Source: Liolophura sinensis (taxonomy: Eukaryota > Mollusca > Polyplacophora > Chitonida > Chitonidae). Taken from it: a stretch of 64,000 nucleotides of DNA. The notes under the pieces were generated by a model, which saw only the letters and a program-made list of their open reading frames with translations, was not told the origin of the DNA and did no database searches. The DNA lies in NCBI RefSeq assembly GCF_032854445.1, contig NC_088297.1, forward strand, positions 22,085,127 through 22,149,126, written 5' to 3'. Both the position numbers and the translations under genes were made by a program. Positions within the stretch are counted from its first letter, which is position 1, and each line of letters starts with the position of its first letter. This document shows, in pieces, positions 9,301 through 18,790 of this stretch.

Positions 9301-12300
9301 GAAGCATTCTGGCACGGTCTTAAATTTTGACTTAAGTCAGAAGTGGCTTTGTGGAATTGGTGGTACGATCTTAAATTTTGATTAAAGTCAAAAGTGGCTT
9401 TGTGTGATCAGTGGAACGATCTTAAATTTTGACTTGTCAGAAATGGCTTTGTGGAATCGGTGGTACGATCTTAAATTTTAACTTAAGTCATAATTGGCTT
9501 TGTGTGATCAGTGGAACGATCTTAAATCTTGACTTGTCAGAAATGGCTTTGTGGAATCGGTGGTACGATCTTAAATTTTGACTTAAGTCAGAAGTGGCTT
9601 TGTGTGATCAGTGGGACGATCTTAAATTTTGACTTGTCAGAAATGGCTTTGTGGAATCGGTGGTACGATCTTAAATTTTGACTGAAGTCAAAAGTGGCTT
9701 TGTGTGATCAGTGGAACGATCTTAAATTTTGACTCAGAAATGGCTTTGTGGAATCGATATCACAATTATGTGTAACCTGAGCGCCACCTATATATGCGTT
9801 TCTGTTTTGGGGGTGGGGAGTGGGTGGAGGGGCGAGTATAGTTTAGGTAGCATATTTTTTAATTATTCCTTAATTGGGTTTGTTGGGGCTTTCAGGGTTA
9901 CAGGTTCGAATCCAGCCGTGGGTTGATCCAGCCGTAAGTCACATTAGGTTTCCTCTATTAATCTAACTGGCGTGGTACAAGGGAAAAATCTTGAGTGCGG
10001 GTTTAACCACAGTAAACCAAGCAAACAAACAAATAAATCAATCAGTAAACAAATAAAGTAATTAATAAATGTTTCAGAGTTGGAGGAGGATGGGTTTGGA
10101 GAGGATCGCTGGTTTTACGGTTTTGTGGCAGAAGATCCTAATGCTGTTCGTTCAGAAACAGGTTAGTGATACCATGAAAAATTGATTTGAACTCATATTC
10201 AGCATCACTTTTGCAATCGTTTTAACATTATTTAGTAAAATTAACCATAGTTCCTTTGTAAAGCGTTATGGCAGCTGAGCACCACGTGGTAAGGACTTCC
10301 CTGTCACTAACTTTCTCGGAGAGACTTGGTGACAAGCGTTTGACCATTCTTATTTGGGGTTTTCTCGTTTTGGCGTTTTCTCGTTTTGGCGTGTTCTCGT
10401 TGATGGGTGAGATTAAATAAGTTCATCGAAGGGCGTGTGCTATGGACCAGTGTGGCACACACTTTCCGCTTGCTCGACAGGTGAACCTGTGTGCATGTGG
10501 AAAAGTTAGGTTTCCTCCATCAGTGACATTTAGGTAGAATATTTAACAAGAAAACCAACAAAAATCAGTTCTAGCTGCAGTTTTCTTCTCATTGTCGCAC
10601 ATGCATCGTTCTTTACGTACATTCAATAATACATACATGTTGATGTTATTTATTTGTTTGATTGGACTTTTAATCCGTACCCAGGGATATTTCCCATGTA
10701 CGAGGGCGAGCCAACGTTATGGAGGGAGGAAACCGGAAGAGTCAAGAGGAAACTCAAATCCATCCGCAGGTTGCTGATAGACCTTCCCACATATGGCCGT
10801 GGGGAAGCCAGCATGAACTGGACATGAACTCATAGCGATCTCATCACCGAGAGGCTTTTATGGTGCTGCGGTAGTAGGCTAACCTCTAGGCCACAAAAGC
10901 CCTCATCGATGTTGACTGGCATATCGCCACGTGGGCAATATTTCAACCATATCGTGGCGACATCCATGTTGAATATATACACACGTATTACACATATCAA
11001 AATGACAAACTAAAGATGTTTACGTCTGAGTATCAATAAGGGAGAGGGTTTTGTAGAGGTGGGAAATGGATGGGAGGGATAAGAGGAACTTTATGCCAGA
11101 TAAGCCTCTCTGACCGAGACAAATGGCGTTCACTGAGAAAAAAAAAAAAAACACAGCTTGTGCCTGGCGCGTGAGATCGCCTGTTCGAACCCGGCTTTTG
11201 CAGGTTCAGTTGATGCCTTCTGTCCGGGTATTTATCAGGTACCTGGCGAGGGTCGGTCGATTTTCTCGGGCTCTGGCCGAAGTCCTGGAAGAGAAACATT
11301 CTGGAAATCCTCTGGAAAACACAATGAAGGGGTATGTCGGTATATAGTGGAGTAATTGTCAGGACATCAGTGTACATATAATCAGTGCTGGCCACAATTG
11401 ACATTCATTTCACATTTCCACGGTAACTTTTGGGTGCACTACCTGTACCTGAATCTGTGAGACCCGATACTCCTCGTCACTTGATGCAATTTGCAGTCAA
11501 ATTCCTGATAGCGATTGTGCGATCCAATTTTTCCCAAAAGTGACAAACAGGTGATCGAGGTGAAACAACCATGTCGGCGGGACTTTTCTCTGCTCTCTGT
11601 GAATCCGCCTCCATATCCTGAAAGAAAAAACCAAGACAAACAAAAAATCAAACAAACAAACAAAATAAAACAGAAAACTAGGCTAAGAATAAAATTTGGA
11701 AGCCTCTGCTACAAAACAATACCACTCAACTGGCAGACAAAATATTAAAACAGGCCGCCCATATGAGCAAAAGAAAATATATCTGAAAAAGCATGGGATT
11801 ACATTCGTCTTCACTGCCTGGAAGCACTAATTGTGGTGTGTGGCTCGCTAATCTCCTGACACAGTCTTTACACTTGTACTTTCAGACCCCCCTCGCTTGA
11901 TCGGCTGTGCCGTGTATTTCATGATGTACTACTCAAACGAGGGTAGAGCAGTTTACATGGAAGATTTGTTTGTATCCTCGGAGTTCCGAAAGAAGGGAAT
12001 CGGCAAAACACTGATGAAGAAAGTTGCTCAGGTATAATGGAAAGTTGCTTGAGTATGAAGTTGCTGCGATAAAATTAGGTATACCGTGGTAAGTTGTCGG
12101 GAATCTAATCGGGTATACCGTGGTAAGGTGTTGAGGTCTAATTGGGTATACCTTGGTAAGTTATTGAGGTCTGTTCGGGTACACGGTGGTAAGTTGTTGA
12201 GGTCTAATCGGATACACGGTGGTAAGTTGCTGAGGTATAATCGGGTATACCGTGGTAAGTTGTTGAGGTCTAATCGAGTATACCTTGGTAAGTTTTTGAG

Positions 12301-14944
12301 GTCTTATCGGGTAGGGGCCTCCGTAGCTCAGTCGGTTAGCGCGCTAGCGCAGCGTAATGACCCAGGAGCCTCTCACCAATGCGGTAGCTGTGAGTTCAAG
12401 TCCAGCTCATGCTGGCTTCCTCTCCGGCCTTAAGTGGGAAGGTCTGCCAGCAACCTGCGGATGGTCGTGGGTTTCCCCCGGACTGTGCTCGGTTCCCACC
12501 CACAATAATGCTGGCCGCCGTCGTATAAGTGAAATATTCTTGAGTACGGCGTAAAACACCAATCAAATAAATCTAATCGGGTACACGGTGGTAAATTGTT
12601 GAGCTATAATCGGGTATACCGTGGCAAGTTTTTGATGTCTACTCCTGCATACGGTGGTAAATTGTTGAGGTCTAATCGGGTATACCGTGGTAAATTGTTG
12701 AGGTTTAATGGGTTATACTGTGGCAAGTTGCTTAGGTTTAATGGGGTATACTGTGGCAAGTTTTTGAGGTCAAATCGGGTATATTGTGGTAAATTGTTGA
12801 GGTCTAATCGGGTATACCGTGGTAAGTTGTTGAGGTCTAATCGAGTATACCGTGGTAAGTTGTTGAGGTCTAATCGGGGATACGGTGGTAAGCTGTTGAA
12901 GTCTAATCGGGTATAATGTGGTAAGTTGTTGAGGTCAAATCGGGTATATTGTTGTAAGTTGTTGACGTCTAATCGGGTATATCGTGGTAAGTTGTTGAGG
13001 TCTAATCGAGTATACCGTGGTAAGTTGTTGAGGTCTAATCGGGTATATTGTGGTAAGTTGTTGAGGTCCCATTGGGACTGTGGGAAGTTGTTGAGGTCTA
13101 ATCGGGTATGTCGTAGTAAGTTGTTAAAGTCTAATCAGGTATACCGTGGTAAGTTGTTGAGGTTTTATCACGTATACCATGGTAAGTTGCTGAGGTCTAA
13201 TCGGGGATACCGTGGTAAGTCGATGAGGTCTAATCGGGTATACCGTGGTACATCTAAATTGCTATGGTCTTACTGGGCATATCGTGGTAAGTTGTTGAGG
13301 TCTAATCGGATATATTATGGTAGGTTGTTGAGGTCTAATCAGATATCGTGGTAAGTTCTTGAGGTCAAATCGGGTGTACCGTGTAGCTGCTTAGGTATAA
13401 ACTATATAGCGCATAAATAATAAACCGCTGTGCAAACTCTATGACAATACATTAATAATACATCGACAATACGCTGTTGGTGCTGTTGTTACAATACTGA
13501 CGAAAACAGATATATTTGTAGGATTTTCTTTGTACTTTTACATGACGTTCTTTTAAATCTCTTTCAGTTCTATTCTGAAAAAGTGTAGTCTCAAGTGCGC
13601 GTGTTTTTTTTAGTTTATTGGAGTGTCAACGTAAATAAATGACCAATCCGATTGCGTCTTACAAACTTAAATTAAGCGAAATTAAATCATTCAGGTATAA
13701 ATGAGTTGCGCAGGTATAAACAAGAGAAATAATGCATCTATACCGTGGAGTTACTTAGGTAAAATTAGTAGTTTACTCAGGTATAGTTCGAGGCTGTAAA
13801 ATGGGAAGTGGCTTTGGTGTATAACGGGATGTTTATTTGGAACACAACATTGTAAGTTGCCCAGAAGGTGAGGAGACTTTATCTGGTATATTACATGTTG
13901 AAGTTCTGCAGATATATTGGATATTTGCGCAGGTATTATGGAAAGTTACATAGTTGTTTTGTGGGCGAAAATGTTTCACATCTTAATATGGCCCATGGAT
14001 AGCTACTGCTAACCTAAACAATTGCCCATGGGTAAAGACTGCTAATCTAGACAATTGCCAAAGAATAACTACTGCTAATCTAGACATTTGCCCATGGATA
14101 ACTACTGGCAATCTAGACAATTGTCCATGGATAACTACTGCTAATCTAGACAGTTGCCCAAGAATAACTACTGCTAATCTAGACAATTGCCCATGGATAA
14201 CTACTGCTGATTTAGACAATTGCCCATGGATAACTAGTGGTATTGTAGACAATTGCCTATGGATAACTACTGGTAATCTAGACAATTGCCCATGGATAAC
14301 TACTGCTAATCTATTATACACGACGTCCATATGCTGACAATTTAACATCGTTGTAAAATGGCATATAAATAAATTAGAATAGACACGCAACTGACTTGTT
14401 CCGTTCAAATGCGTAATCCAAAAGGAGAAACAAGTTTTCAATGGTCTCAGCCTATTCTATTTTCTCGATGAAAAGGATAAATAAACTGAGGCTTGACTCA
14501 AAAATTAATCTGTTAATTTTAACAGGGAGTCGAGTGATGTCTGAGTGATGCTAGAATGTATTCTGTTATTATAAGAAAATACCAGGGCATATTCAACATA
14601 ATATCCCGTATAATGCAAATTTTATGTTAAATTAATAGAATATGTATGCTATATTTAACCGAATAATGTGCTGCAGTATAACAGAATACATTCCAGCATC
14701 AATGCAACTAAAGACTCTCCGTTAAATTGAACATTTTATTGTGTTCAGAGTTTCTCGAATGTGTAACTTGTTTCAGGTGGGCGTGGACAATAACTGTGTC
14801 GCCATGTTCTTTAACTGTCTGAGGCACAACACGCCGTCACTGGCCTTCTATAAGCGTCAGGGTGCAGAAGATCTGGCCGAGACGGAAGCCTGGAGAAACT
14901 TAGTATTAAATCGAAATGACTTGGAGAAATTGGCTAGTTCTTGA
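6266..14944 (+). CDS. SAT2-like: Diamine (spermidine/spermine or thialysine) N-acetyltransferase, five exons
   Basis: Join 6266-6343, 8257-8308, 10078-10161, 11886-12031, 14777-14944: 528 nt, 175 residues plus TGA (human SAT1/SAT2 are 170-171). All four introns are GT-AG; phases are 0, 1, 1, 0. Known members move an acetyl group from acetyl-CoA to polyamines or thialysine in the cytosol. Seen here: N-terminal VVIRPAEKTDCAEIARLIK; DGFGEDRWFYGFVAE (residues 48-62); PRLIGCAVYF (74-83); E97-D98 before the central strand; FRKKGIG (105-111), the acetyl-CoA loop; and FYKRQGAEDL (144-153), whose Y145 aligns with SAT1 Tyr140, the general acid. KKVAQV and the DLAETEAW region look closer to SAT2/thialysine enzymes, the tail is intermediate; substrate is undecided. 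The ATG follows an in-frame TGA at 6185 and has G at -3 and +4. Confidence 0.93.
6403..6655 (+). mobile_element. SINE, decayed, in intron 1
   Basis: 'cacgctagcgcagcag', 'gcgatcgctgtgagttc', 'cagcaacctgcagacagtcg' and 'gccgccgtagtataagcg' occur in SINE order. It starts only about 60 bases after exon 1. Confidence 0.65.
6730..6840 (+). mobile_element. tRNA-like SINE fragment in intron 1
   Basis: A good B box 'gggttcgaatccgc' near 6790 follows a degenerate head. No pairing acceptor stem was found, so it is not called a tRNA gene. A similar lone B box (gtgttcgaatccagt) lies near 7612. Confidence 0.35.
7815..8160 (+). repeat. Dispersed repeat D, copy 1 (intron 1)
   Basis: 'ggggtttatcgtcgtattta', 'acgacgaggagtcattgggg', 'gtgtgtacatat' and 'caccagacatgacagcca' match the order seen at 35420-35640. 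It looks like a SINE or other short interspersed element. Open frames inside it are not conserved between the copies. Confidence 0.5.
8257..8308 (+). CDS. SAT2-like: SSAT coding exon 2
   Basis: 52 nt, acceptor ...tcctag|GAT, donor GAAG|GTAAGA. It encodes DLAEYEGHRDHAKLTKE and the first base of the next codon. This corresponds to the SAT1/SAT2 segment after RLIK (ELAKYE / ELAEFE), in the helix that contributes to polyamine binding. Confidence 0.93.
8325..8573 (-). mobile_element. SINE, near full length, in intron 2
   Basis: It reads as the reverse complement: 'ttacgccgtactcaagaata', 'catccgcaggtagctggaag', 'tggacttgaactcgcagggc' (B box complement) and 'gctaaccaaatgagccacgg' (A box complement). 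It starts about 20 bases after the exon 2 donor. Confidence 0.85.
8730..9310. repeat. Fold-back-like element related to the adjacent array
   Basis: 'ggtccaggatcacgaagggg', 'cggtaccgattccacaaagc'-type strings and 'gatcgattccacaaagccat' (near 9170) are complementary to the core of the 9311-9755 array (tggctttgtggaatcggtgg). Blocks of 'cttaagttaaaattt' occur in both orientations. It appears to be a mobile element from which the array was amplified. Confidence 0.4.
9311..9755 (+). repeat. Tandem array, about 52-bp unit in alternating A/B types (intron 2)
   Basis: Each unit is 'cgatcttaaattttgactt' plus 'cagaaatggctttgtg' plus a variable end. Type A ends 'tgatcagtggaacgat' and type B ends 'gaatcggtggtacgat'. 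A and B alternate, giving a higher-order unit of about 103 bp repeated about four times. Confidence 0.75.
9808..9836 (+). other. G-rich run, possible G-quadruplex
   Basis: Successive G tracts 'gggggtggggagtgggtgg' followed by 'agggg' on the sense strand of intron 2. The spacing fits the usual four-tract pattern. Confidence 0.4.
9860..10068 (+). mobile_element. tRNA-derived SINE, family B, at the end of intron 2
   Basis: A B box 'caggttcgaatccagccgtg' is followed by a body with 'ggtttcctctattaatctaa' and an A-rich (aaac/aaat)n tail. It stops a few bases before the exon 3 acceptor, so the pyrimidine tract of that acceptor is very short (gtttcag). Confidence 0.55.
10078..10161 (+). CDS. SAT2-like: SSAT coding exon 3
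   Basis: 84 nt, acceptor gtttcag|AG, donor ACAG|GTTAGT. It encodes ELEEDGFGEDRWFYGFVAED then PNAVRSET. It matches the family's DGFG-x(3)-FY-x(3)-VAE segment exactly in spacing. Confidence 0.93.
10640..10905 (-). mobile_element. SINE, near full length but diverged, in intron 3
   Basis: (tatt)n, 'gattggacttttaatccgta', 'atccgcaggttgctgataga' and 'ggctaacctctaggccac' fit the reverse complement of the SINE from tail to head. Confidence 0.75.
11095..11300 (+). mobile_element. tRNA-derived SINE, family C, in intron 3
   Basis: 'gcctgttcgaacccggc' (B box), 'aggtacctggcgagggtcgg' and 'attttctcgggctctggc' align with the second family C copy at 14975-15180. An A13 run lies just upstream. The remaining parts of intron 3 (10162-10640, 11300-11885) show nothing else I can name. 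Confidence 0.5.
11886..12031 (+). CDS. SAT2-like: SSAT coding exon 4
   Basis: 146 nt, acceptor ctttcag|AC. The donor CTCAG|GTATAA departs from the GTAAGT consensus at +4 and +5/+6. It encodes D72-Q120: PRLIGCAVYF, the E-D-L motif (97-99), then FRKKGIGKTLMKKVAQ with the acetyl-CoA pyrophosphate loop. It is about 53% identical in protein to the downstream paralogous exon at 16069-16214. Confidence 0.93.
12020..13400 (+). repeat. 33-bp minisatellite growing out of the exon 4 / intron 4 boundary
   Basis: The unit is 'aagttgttgaggtctaatcg' followed by 'ggtataccgtggt' (33 bp), about 33 copies, split by a SINE at 12314-12571. The first units overlap the end of exon 4: the boundary 'aaagttgctcaggtataatg' (12020-12039) closely matches a unit such as 12225 onward (aagttgctgaggtataatcg). 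About 19 units contain GTAAGT within TGGTAAGTTG, by hand count. Long open frames (11-residue repeats such as SNRVYRGKLLR) are explained by the unit being a multiple of three, and are not called genes. Confidence 0.85.
12314..12571 (+). mobile_element. SINE, full length, inserted in the 33-bp array
   Basis: The head 'gtagctcagtcggttagcgc' fits the A-box consensus. A B box 'gagttcaagtcc' follows, then the core and the tail 'ccaatcaaataaat'. Array sequence flanks it (tcttatcgggta before, tctaatcgggta after), which may be a target-site duplication, but two array units would look the same. Confidence 0.92.
13401..13960 (+). repeat. Degenerate outlying copies of the exon 4 boundary sequence
   Basis: Scattered 'cttaggtataaac', 'ttgcgcaggtataaac', 'tactcaggtatag' and, at about 13927-13950, 'gcgcaggtattatggaaag' resemble the exon 4 end plus intron start (gctcaggtataatggaaag). 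No regular period remains. Confidence 0.5.
13985..14312 (-). repeat. Second 33-bp minisatellite in intron 4
   Basis: The unit is 'acaattgcccatggataact' plus 'actgctaatctag' (33 bp), about ten copies. It contains the palindromes CAATTG and CCATGG. The opposite strand is open for about 150 codons in 11-residue repeats (VVIHGQLSRLA), which is expected for a 33-bp unit and is not called a gene. Its sequence is unrelated to the first array although the period is the same. Confidence 0.85.
14777..14944 (+). CDS. SAT2-like: SSAT coding exon 5 (terminal)
   Basis: Acceptor ttgtttcag|GTG, stop TGA at 14942-14944. It encodes V121-S175 with SLAFYKRQGAEDL; Y145 is the presumed catalytic acid. Then EAW (157-159) and a C-terminal helix ending LEKLASS. 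Confidence 0.93.
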   Translation: MGVDNNCVAMFFNCLRHNTPSLAFYKRQGAEDLAETEAWRNLVLNRNDLEKLASS

Positions 14945-14974
14945 CCTAACCGTCAAAACATTCAGGGGAGTGAA

Positions 14975-15180
14975 GCACCTGTAATGACCATGGCCAGTGA
15001 GGTCGCGGGTTCGAAGCCAGCGCTCACTTCTGCTACGGCTGTAAATCAGGAGCTTTGTTAGGTACCTCGAGAAATGCGGTGGTTTTTCTCACTCCGGGCT
15101 CTTTGCTTTCGTCCACCCTATAAACCTGACCGCCGTCACTCAAGTGAAATACCATTGAAATACATAAATAAATAAACAAA
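14975..15180 (+). mobile_element. tRNA-derived SINE, family C, in the SSAT 3' flank; carries AATAAA
   Basis: B box 'gcgggttcgaagccagcg', then 'taggtacctcgagaaatgcg' and a tail 'aaatacataaataaataaac'. Two overlapping AATAAA hexamers (15167-15176) are the first good poly(A) signals after the stop codon, so the SINE tail may end the SSAT mRNA. Confidence 0.55.
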
Positions 15181-16068
15181 TGTCAAAAGTTATTGTTGTT
15201 GTTGTGGCTTAATTATTGTGGACGGGAAAAGGTTGTCAGGGTACTACAGATGGAAAGTGGAGTCTTGTGCTCTGTTGAAAAGCTCGTGGTCTCTAAGATG
15301 ATAGCTGTGTAAAGCGAAAGGAAGCCCCATGAGACAATCATCCAAGCCACATTTAGGATCGCAAAAAGATGGCGCCGTGACAGCTGTCGAGCACTGACTT
15401 TGACAGATTGATATATACGATTGGGAAGCTCATGCACAGAAAGTTGTCAAGTGTATCTGTGGAAATTTGAAATGAGGAAGTTTAATGTTGGACGTTCTTA
15501 GTTTCAAGTTAGGCTTACATGTATGAAAGATAACATAGTCTTGTCTCAGACGGACAGGTTGCCTTCCTGTGGATAACGTCGGTGTTTAAGAACAAACTCC
15601 ATCCACATGAAAACATTTTAGAAGATCACTGGGCAAAAAAAAAGCACATCTATCCCATAACCGCTGTAGTTTTCTTACTTGCCTGCCTATGTTATATTTC
15701 GGATGTATACCTGGGTGCATAACACTGGCTGAAGTCGTTGATTAAATCTAAGGTGTGGTGCTCACTAAAGGTATTCAGCACTATTCGATCAATTTTATTT
15801 CTTCTCACGATGAATCTCTTAACGATTTTTTAAAAAGAAATCTGAGTGTATCAAGTTAATTGTAGTTAATCCCATTAAAAAACATCTGAAAAAAATTTCG
15901 AGCAATAAAAATCTTTGATTCTCTGCATTGATTGATTATGTAATGCTCTTTAATGCAGTATAATTAAGAATATTTCGCTTCTTTCTATCGGCAGGGTAAA
16001 CCGAAAGGCTCGAAGTTTGTAGGTGTAATCGGCTTCAGTAAGGTCAGTACCCATACTTCTACATTCAG

Positions 16069-17172
16069 GGAACCCTCGACTGATTGGACATGCGCTGTAC
16101 TTCTTGACCTACACCACACCAATTGGCCGCTCAGTTTGCCGGGAGGACCTCTACGTGGGGCCGGACTTTCGTAACCAAGGGGTCGGTTCACGACTAATGA
16201 AGAGAGTGGCACAGGTACGTATACACCCCAGAGTGGTGACTGTACTCTAGTATGCCAGATAACGGGTCATACTGGAGAAAAACGGAGTCACCATAGCCTA
16301 TGCTGCAATGTTGACAGCTAGGTCTACAGCCCAGCACTCTGAACTTCAAACTGTGTACAAATTCAATTAAAGAATCAAGTGTCATTAAGATTCGTATAAA
16401 CCGAAACGACATTTGCTGAATTATGTCTGAATGACAAGGAATGCTTTTAAGCTCAACCCATTATACTGATTTCTAATTCTTCTAACTATGCTGGGGCCTC
16501 TGTGCCTCAGTTGGTTAGCGCCCTAACGCAGCGTAATGACCCAGGAGTCTCTCATCAATGCGGTTGCTGTAAGTTCAGGACCAGCTCATGCTGGCTTCCT
16601 CTGCGGCCTAAAGCGGGAAGGTCTGCCAGCAAACTGCGGATGGTCTGCCCGGCTTCCTCCCACCATAATGCTGACCGCCGTCGTATAAGTGAAATATTCT
16701 TGAGTATGGTGTAAAACACGAATCAAATAAATAAATAAAAAAATAAATCTGACTCTGATCTTCGTCGATGTCACATGAGTGGAATTAACAAAGGTGCGAA
16801 GTGAATCTTTGGGTTTATACTGATGGCACTTTTATAAACGGAATCGTGGGAGGATATATTGTGAAAGAAAACAATTACTCTCGTTGTTTCTGACAAGATT
16901 TCAGTTTCCATGAGTGGCTTGCGAACAATTTTTTTTTTAGTTACAATGTGTTACCATCTAAAAGTCTCGTCACATGATTAACAAGACTGATTTGCTTCAG
17001 GCTGCCGTTGAGAACCATTGCCTACTGTCCTGGGGTTGCCTTGGTGAAAACAGTCTGTCGATGGCGTTCTACAAAAAGTCTTGGGGCGGAAGACGTGACT
17101 GTGGTAGAGGGTTTGAGAAACTTCAGTTTAGACCAAAGTATGTTAGGAAAACTGGCCTCATGTGGTAAGTAG
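16069..17172 (+). pseudogene. Paralogous SSAT exons 4 and 5 (last exon frameshifted)
   Basis: Exon 4' (16069-16214) is exactly 146 nt, has the same phase, an AG acceptor and a GTACGT donor, and is fully open: PRLIGHALYF, REDLYV, FRNQGVGSRLMKRVAQ. Exon 5' begins at 17001 after 'tttgcttcag' and shows ENHC and SLSMAFYKK. One extra base near 17079-17082 then breaks the frame. Read one base further, GAEDVTVVEGLRNFSL continues to TAG at 17170-17172; unshifted, it ends at TAA 17166-17168. No exons 1-3 were found in 14945-16068. This may be a remnant of a tandem paralog, or an alternative 3' cassette joined to exons 1-3 of the upstream gene. Confidence 0.8.
16493..16742 (+). mobile_element. SINE, full length, between exons 4' and 5'
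   Basis: 'ggggcctctgtgcctcagtt' head, 'aagttcaggaccagctcat' (damaged B box), core and (aaat)n tail are all present. It is absent from the partner copy because that region is deleted there. Confidence 0.88.
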
Positions 17173-18455
17173 GTATGGGCGGAAGACTAGTGGTCCCTGA
17201 AGTCTACCAAATACGGTGTTGATGCGGCGAGATGTGTAGTATGAAATTATATAATTCTAATTGGACCATGGTTTCACGAAAATGGCTCGAGTACGGGTAA
17301 TGTGTCTAGTTTTTGCGGTTTCAAGATTCCATTGAGCTGCGTGGTTGATTACTTGTTCTCATTTGCGTGATTAGAGACAATGGCACCGCATGTTAAACCA
17401 CATGAATACAATAACACAAAGGAGACAAAGGGGACCATTGTGTTGTAATGAATTTGTTACAAATTTCAAAGCTGAAGATTGGGTTCAAGAATAGAAATGT
17501 GGCATTCCACAGCTCATATTTCCTTGTGTTGATATTTTATTGATATTTAACGCGCTGATTAAGAACGTTTCACTTATAGGTCTATGGGGACAGGCTAACA
17601 GGGAAAGGAATTGAAAGCTCCAGCAGAAAATCACTGTCTCTAGCCAGGTAGATGACATAAACCCTGACTTCAACTCGTAGACAAACCAAGCAGAACTGAT
17701 ATTTATCAAACATCCTAAGAGATATGTCATAAAAGTGCTTATCCAATTGTGATTGGTCCTCTGAACATGCATTTGACTCATTTCTCAGACAGTTTTCAAA
17801 GGAAGAAAATCAATGTTTTAATATTAAACGACACACATACACTTTTAGAATGTGTACGATGTAGATTTTGTCAACTTAAATCTGGTTTGATGTCGTTTGG
17901 CAACACACTACATGCCTCAAAATGAGCCGCTGTCATTATGGTTTTACCACCAACATTGTTATGACGTATGTTTTAGGTAAGCTTGAGTTTACCAGAGATT
18001 TTTGATTCAAGGGGAACTACTCTCAATGACGCGGTTGAGTTTAGTGAAATATAGGAGTTGCGTCCCATAACCTTTGGGCATTCACCTCCTTCCCATGCCA
18101 TGTATGCTATACAACGAGTAATATGTGCTACTTCAGTTTTGATCAATGACATCTCTAACCACCACTACTCGTTTTATCTATAATTAGGGTTTCTGGCTGC
18201 AGTGAAACTACAGCCTGTTGAATCTAATGCTTGTTTTCACACTCCACTGAACCAGATCATATGTATGTCGATTTCTTGTGTTTGATTCAATCAACCTTCC
18301 AAATCCCTTCTGAACTTGCTTTGCGCACACTAAATCCATGAGAATGCGACCGCAACAAATGATGCACAGGTGAGATAGTAGGACTGGAAGTGAGAGGCCC
18401 GTCCGAGCAGGTAAAGAAAATAAAGCTGAAATGATATTGGCGTGAAGTTTTGTGT
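17173..18455. other. No gene or repeat recognised
   Basis: Unique-looking AT-rich sequence. The open frames on the minus strand around 18208-18637 overlap in three frames and have no family resemblance; none is called. Confidence 0.4.
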
Positions 18456-18790
18456 GATAGACGTACAGCATAGAGAGAAAACCCAGAGCAGCGACGACAG
18501 TGTGATAGATGTACAACATAGAGAGAAAAACCAGAGCAGCGACGACAGTGTGATAGCTGAAAAATGGTCACACGTAACCGGTGAAATGCCACCTTTTGAC
18601 AATTTACCTCAGTTAGGGTTTTGTTCTGAGTGTTCATGTGAATGCGTAAATACTAGTAAATTACACGCTCCCCCTCTCCCCTTAGACAAACCTTCCGACG
18701 TAAGAACTGAGCCTCCGACGTCGTTGCGGTAAAGGGTTGTGTGTTGTTAGTATAACATTCTTAAGGATTTAGCCAGTTTCTTAGAACACA
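18456..18790 (+). repeat. Dispersed repeat R1, copy 2, with 48-bp tandem duplication
   Basis: 18456-18503 and 18504-18551 are near-identical 48-bp units (gatag-acgtacagcatagagag ... gcagcgacgacagtgt). The rest matches 739-960. Confidence 0.65.

Noticed and set aside
12086-13354. Three long open frames encoding 11-residue repeats (NRVYRGKLLRS)
   Set aside because: They follow from a 33-bp repeat unit without stops inside intron 4. Changes do not favour silent sites, and a SINE interrupts the series.
13983-14441. 152-codon minus-strand frame of VVIHGQLSRLA repeats
   Set aside because: By-product of a 33-bp array lying in an intron of the opposite-strand gene; no start context or splice evidence.
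16974-17168. Open frame starting at the ATG at 16977 as an independent small protein
   Set aside because: It begins in intron sequence before the tttgcttcag acceptor; only the part from 17001 resembles SSAT exon 5.
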